Shown piece by piece: positions 60,661 to 64,000 of a stretch of 64,000 bases of DNA. Position 1 is the first letter of the stretch, and each line of letters begins with the position of its first letter. The DNA comes from Montifringilla adamsi (Eukaryota; Chordata; Aves; Passeriformes; Passeridae), in assembly GCA_017590115.1 (NCBI GenBank), contig JAGGNK010006892.1, forward strand, positions 15,415,736 to 15,479,735, written 5' to 3'. The position numbers and the translations under genes were made by a program. Under the pieces are notes generated by a model. The model did no database searches and was not told where the DNA came from. It saw nothing but the letters and a program-made list of their open reading frames with translations.

Positions 60661-63044
60661 TGTAAAAGTTCTTCAAGGGATGTTCCTCTATATGATCAAG
60701 AATTCCTTTGGTTTCCCTGCATGAAACATGATATTTTGTCACACTTCATCAGCATAGCATAGAAAGTAAATAAGAGCTAGAACACTACATAGCCAGAAAA
60801 AGTTAGAATTTCCTCAGTGTATGACTACTTGTGAGTACATATTTTGCCAAAAACTCCACGGACAAAATTTCCATTTTCTTTTAATGATATAGCAGTTGTT
60901 TTCAACATTTGCAGCATACAGGCATTGGTTTCCTTTTTCATTGCTGGTTGTTCCTAATGAGGAGGTAGGTTACTATACAGAGCTACCTGTGTGGTCTCTC
61001 GAGGTACTCAGCACTATTTTTTATCATCCTTTGCTGATGAAAAGTCTTTCAACATTTCTGATAATTTGAGGAAATGTTCTTCCTTATACTTTGTGCACTT
61101 AAGTAAGACCTCAATTTAATTTTTTTCTATCAAGTTGATTGCACAAGTTCTCCAAGCTGAGCTTTTTATCTTCAGTTTCATCTCTTGTTTATAGTGTCTG
61201 ATACTGTACTTAATAAAATTCTGACATAGTCCTAAACATTTAATTGTGCAATAGTTCTAGGGAAGATCTGTAGAGGTGGCCTGATTTAGTTTTGAACTGC
61301 CTCTTCCAGAGGCAGTGTTATGTATACCTAGGTGTGTATATAAACCATACTTTGCATGTTTTCTACCTGGAACTGGAGAACAGCTCCTCAAGAGCTGTTG
61401 GGAGCAGGAAATAATGGCATAAAATTGTGTTAAGACCACGGACTGCTGCTGCATCAAGATTCAGGAAACACCTACTGTTTTGATCAAAATGACATGAGTA
61501 CCTAGCCATTAATTTCTCTATATTTATTAGAGGTGGAAGAACCCACACAGGATAAATATGTATTAAAGTGAGAGATAGCTTGAAATACAGCATTACTTAG
61601 GTAGAGAAAACAGTTCATGAGGGATGGAAAGCCTTGACTACAATAGCAAAAGGAATGACAATGACACAGAAGAGCATTTCTGGAACACACAGTGAACAGG
61701 CTAGAGGGTAGTCATGGATGAGGATTGTAGAAGCACTGGGGTGAATCTGGAGATAGCAATAGGTTTTTCTGAAGAAAACTAAAAAGTCAAAGATGACACC
61801 AAGAGGCTAGTCATGAAGAGCATGGAAGCCATAAGCAGGAAGCCAAGAGCATAGAACAGCCATGAGTAGGGATCAAGTCACAGATTTTCTTGGTACATGA
61901 AGAAAGAGTAGCAAATATGGCATGTAAAGGTGAGTAACTGAGACCCTCTTGGTAATGAACAGATGGTTGAAGTCATCAGTTTGGTGGGTGAAATTAGACA
62001 TGAACACTAAATGGAAAAGTAGAAGGAAGAATACTGAAAAGAAGAATGGATTAAAAAAAAAACAAAACAAACCTAAATGTTAGAAATTATAAATGGAGAT
62101 TGTAAACTGCATTTAATTAACCTCTGCCTCTGAAGGGGATTGCTAAACCACAACAGTCAGAAAGAAGTCAGAATGAATGAGATGAGAAGACCTGCTCAGT
62201 TGCTTTGGAGATTGCTATTCTGCACGGGAATGTACAAAGGCAAAGGAAGTAATGGAGAAACCACTGAAGCACAAATGCTCTTTCACTGTAGCCAAAATCT
62301 GCAGCAGTATTAGGGAAAGAATGTTCAAGATTGGAATGAAATTGCCCAAACAAGAATTTTTGCAAGTTCACAGGATATTTTCAGACTATAAGCCCTGGGC
62401 TAAAAACTTTGGCAAAAGGGAATGTATTGTACTTCTGACTTCTCTTAAATTAATGAAGAGGAAGATATGATACATCTTGTAGAATGTAGATCCTGGATTA
62501 TGCTATCATTTATCTTCAGTTGTTCCACCTCAAGATTATTTATCTAATTATCTATATTATTTATCTATTATCTAATTTCCTCAGGGTTGTCTGCTTTAAA
62601 TTCAGCTGTTATTAGAACTCATTGCTCTGAGCAATCAGAAAAGCTAGCAGACAATTCACACTAAACATTTTACATATCCACAGCTGAAAATTAACTAGGA
62701 AAACTAGGACCTGTTTATAGTGGAATTCACAATCTTTCAAACTTCTGCTTTCACATTTTAATTTCCTAAGTCATGATACAACTATGGTTTATCACTTTGG
62801 TCTGTACAGCGAGAAGTAGCAACGCCCATTCACTGTGATCTGGTGACACCACGATACTACTCACCAGGACACACTATCTAGGTCCTGCTTATCAAACCCT
62901 AAAGCTGAGAGAGGCCAGGGATGGATGCAGATAACACCTACTGCTCTCCACAACCATGTGTCACAGGTCACCCTTTAGCCCTGCACACTGGCATTGGCCA
63001 TAAAGCAGCAACTGAACACCTTAAGTTTGTTCTAAGAAAGTCCT
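60661..63044. other. Non-coding stretch, no recognisable gene
   Basis: No gene or interspersed repeat recognised. An A-rich patch (62050-62070) and a small ATCT-type duplication (62535-62576) are present. The longest open frame is under 80 codons. Confidence 0.55.
62535..62576. repeat. Degenerate ATCT-type tandem repeat
   Basis: The unit attatttatcta plus a ttatcta remainder is present twice with a period of about 21 bases (starts at 62535 and 62556) and one small indel. Confidence 0.75.
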
Positions 63045-63071
63045 AAAAAAAAAAAAAAAAAAAAAAAAAAA
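63045..63071. repeat. A27 homopolymer
   Basis: Run of 27 A. The 270 bases upstream (62780-63044) are more GC-balanced than their surroundings, so this could be the tail of a retroposed transcript. No AATAAA, no flanking target-site duplication and no recognisable parent sequence were found. Confidence 0.9.
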
Positions 63072-64000
63072 CTTTCCCTTTTTAAATTCCAAGTTCAGTA
63101 TAAAATTAATCTTATTTGCAAGACGATAAAAAATTATTGGTGGTGGGAGTTGCAATTTTTGGGCATTGTAAAAACTGGGATGTGGGTTTTGGAAGGAGAG
63201 AGAGAAGTTTCCACAACAGAAACATAACATTTAACTTAGTCAATGAGAGAAGATAAAAACCTCTCAAAGGAAACATGCAAATAAAGGGAACCTCTCTAAA
63301 TCATTAGGGTTTCACAGACAAAAAAAAAAAAGGATAGTTGCATGGGGAGCGACAGTACAAAAACTGAAATATTTCCATATTCTGTATTTGAGACCTTGGT
63401 AGAGTTGCTGTTGTTTGCAGCATGTGTGCATACCAAGGATCAGGCCTTGCAAGCTGCAGCAGGACATGGCTACGTATCCTGACCTTGCTCTCTGAGGCAG
63501 TCCAAGTCACAGAAGGTGGCATGAAATGGACCTAGCTGCTCCCTGCATGCTCTTGCCAGAAGTATCTTGGGAGGTACAATGGATCGCCTGGGCAGATGGA
63601 GACACACATATGCTTCCTATAATCTCTGGGAACATCCCTGAGGAATCCACCTTTGGAAATAGTCTCTTAGTGGAAACAATTCATCAATGCTGCCAGCTCA
63701 GGACTGTGCCTAGCCACACTTTCCAGATCAAGTTAATAACATGTAGACAGCCTTCAGCAGCCAAGGAGACACATTGGAGAGAAACACATCCAAACACACA
63801 CACTTAAATTTCTTTAGAATAAAAAAATACTACAGAGGACAAGTTTAGCATCTTAGATGATTATCAAGCAAGAGCTAATTATTTCACCAAAGCTAAATAA
63901 AGGCTTCAGTATGTGCAGTGTTGATGATTCAGTGAGACTGAGCCTTTGAAGTCTGTCACCAGCTTTGAATCCTGAGAAGTCTGTTTCTGTCCATGTCACT
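63072..64000. other. Non-coding stretch, no recognisable gene
   Basis: No supported gene. A 93-codon plus-strand open frame (63526-63807) has no known domain and ends in a short CA repeat (63793-63803). An A12 run lies at 63320-63331. Confidence 0.55.

Noticed and set aside
1..64000. CRISPR arrays, operons, phage or bacterial genes
   Set aside because: Codon structure, repeat content and composition are those of a vertebrate nuclear genome. No regularly spaced repeats or prokaryotic genes are present.

Overview
This window looks like vertebrate nuclear DNA, and most likely a bird genome. It is AT-rich and low in CpG, with many homopolymer tracts and no long open frames. Its recognisable interspersed repeats are 3' ends of CR1 LINEs, the dominant avian retroposon. 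One further element, on the minus strand at 46778-46895, reads as a tRNA-Ile(AAT)-like head joined to a CR1-like tail. As far as I recall, SINEs of that design (the TguSINE1 type) are known from perching birds and not from chicken, so I infer a passerine.

Layout. No protein-coding gene could be supported on either strand. The longest open frames are 179, 168, 159, 154, 139, 133 and 130 codons. None resembles a family I know, and the 168-codon frame lies antisense inside a CR1. The window is best read as intergenic DNA or the inside of a very long intron. CR1 pieces lie at 10311-10384 (-), 12519-12700 (-), 14351-14500 (+), 18524-19127 (-) and 60537-60660 (-). The SINE is at 46778-46895. Homopolymer or low-complexity tracts lie at 13948-13992, 36609-36672, 37236-37261, 51040-51198, 58837-59037 and 63045-63071. 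A near-perfect 63-bp tandem duplication sits at 35247-35372, and a nested hairpin and direct-repeat cluster at 32502-32596. The only clearly GC-rich stretch, about 48380-49060, holds a textbook four-tract G-quadruplex motif at 48577-48604.

Most notable. The strongest unexplained signal is at 913-947. A long pyrimidine tract ends in CAGCAG and is followed at once by GTAAGTATGT. This is the arrangement of a recursive ('ratchet') splice site, as found in very long introns of vertebrate neuronal genes. A weaker site of the same design lies at 42383-42409. Two weak exon candidates (36738-36789 and 56365-56436) are also on the plus strand. If any is real, the window is intronic to a long plus-strand gene, but nothing here identifies that gene.

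Limits. Repeats were recognised by eye from remembered consensus sequences, so older repeats, conserved non-coding elements and diverged exons could be missed. No previously undescribed gene system was found.
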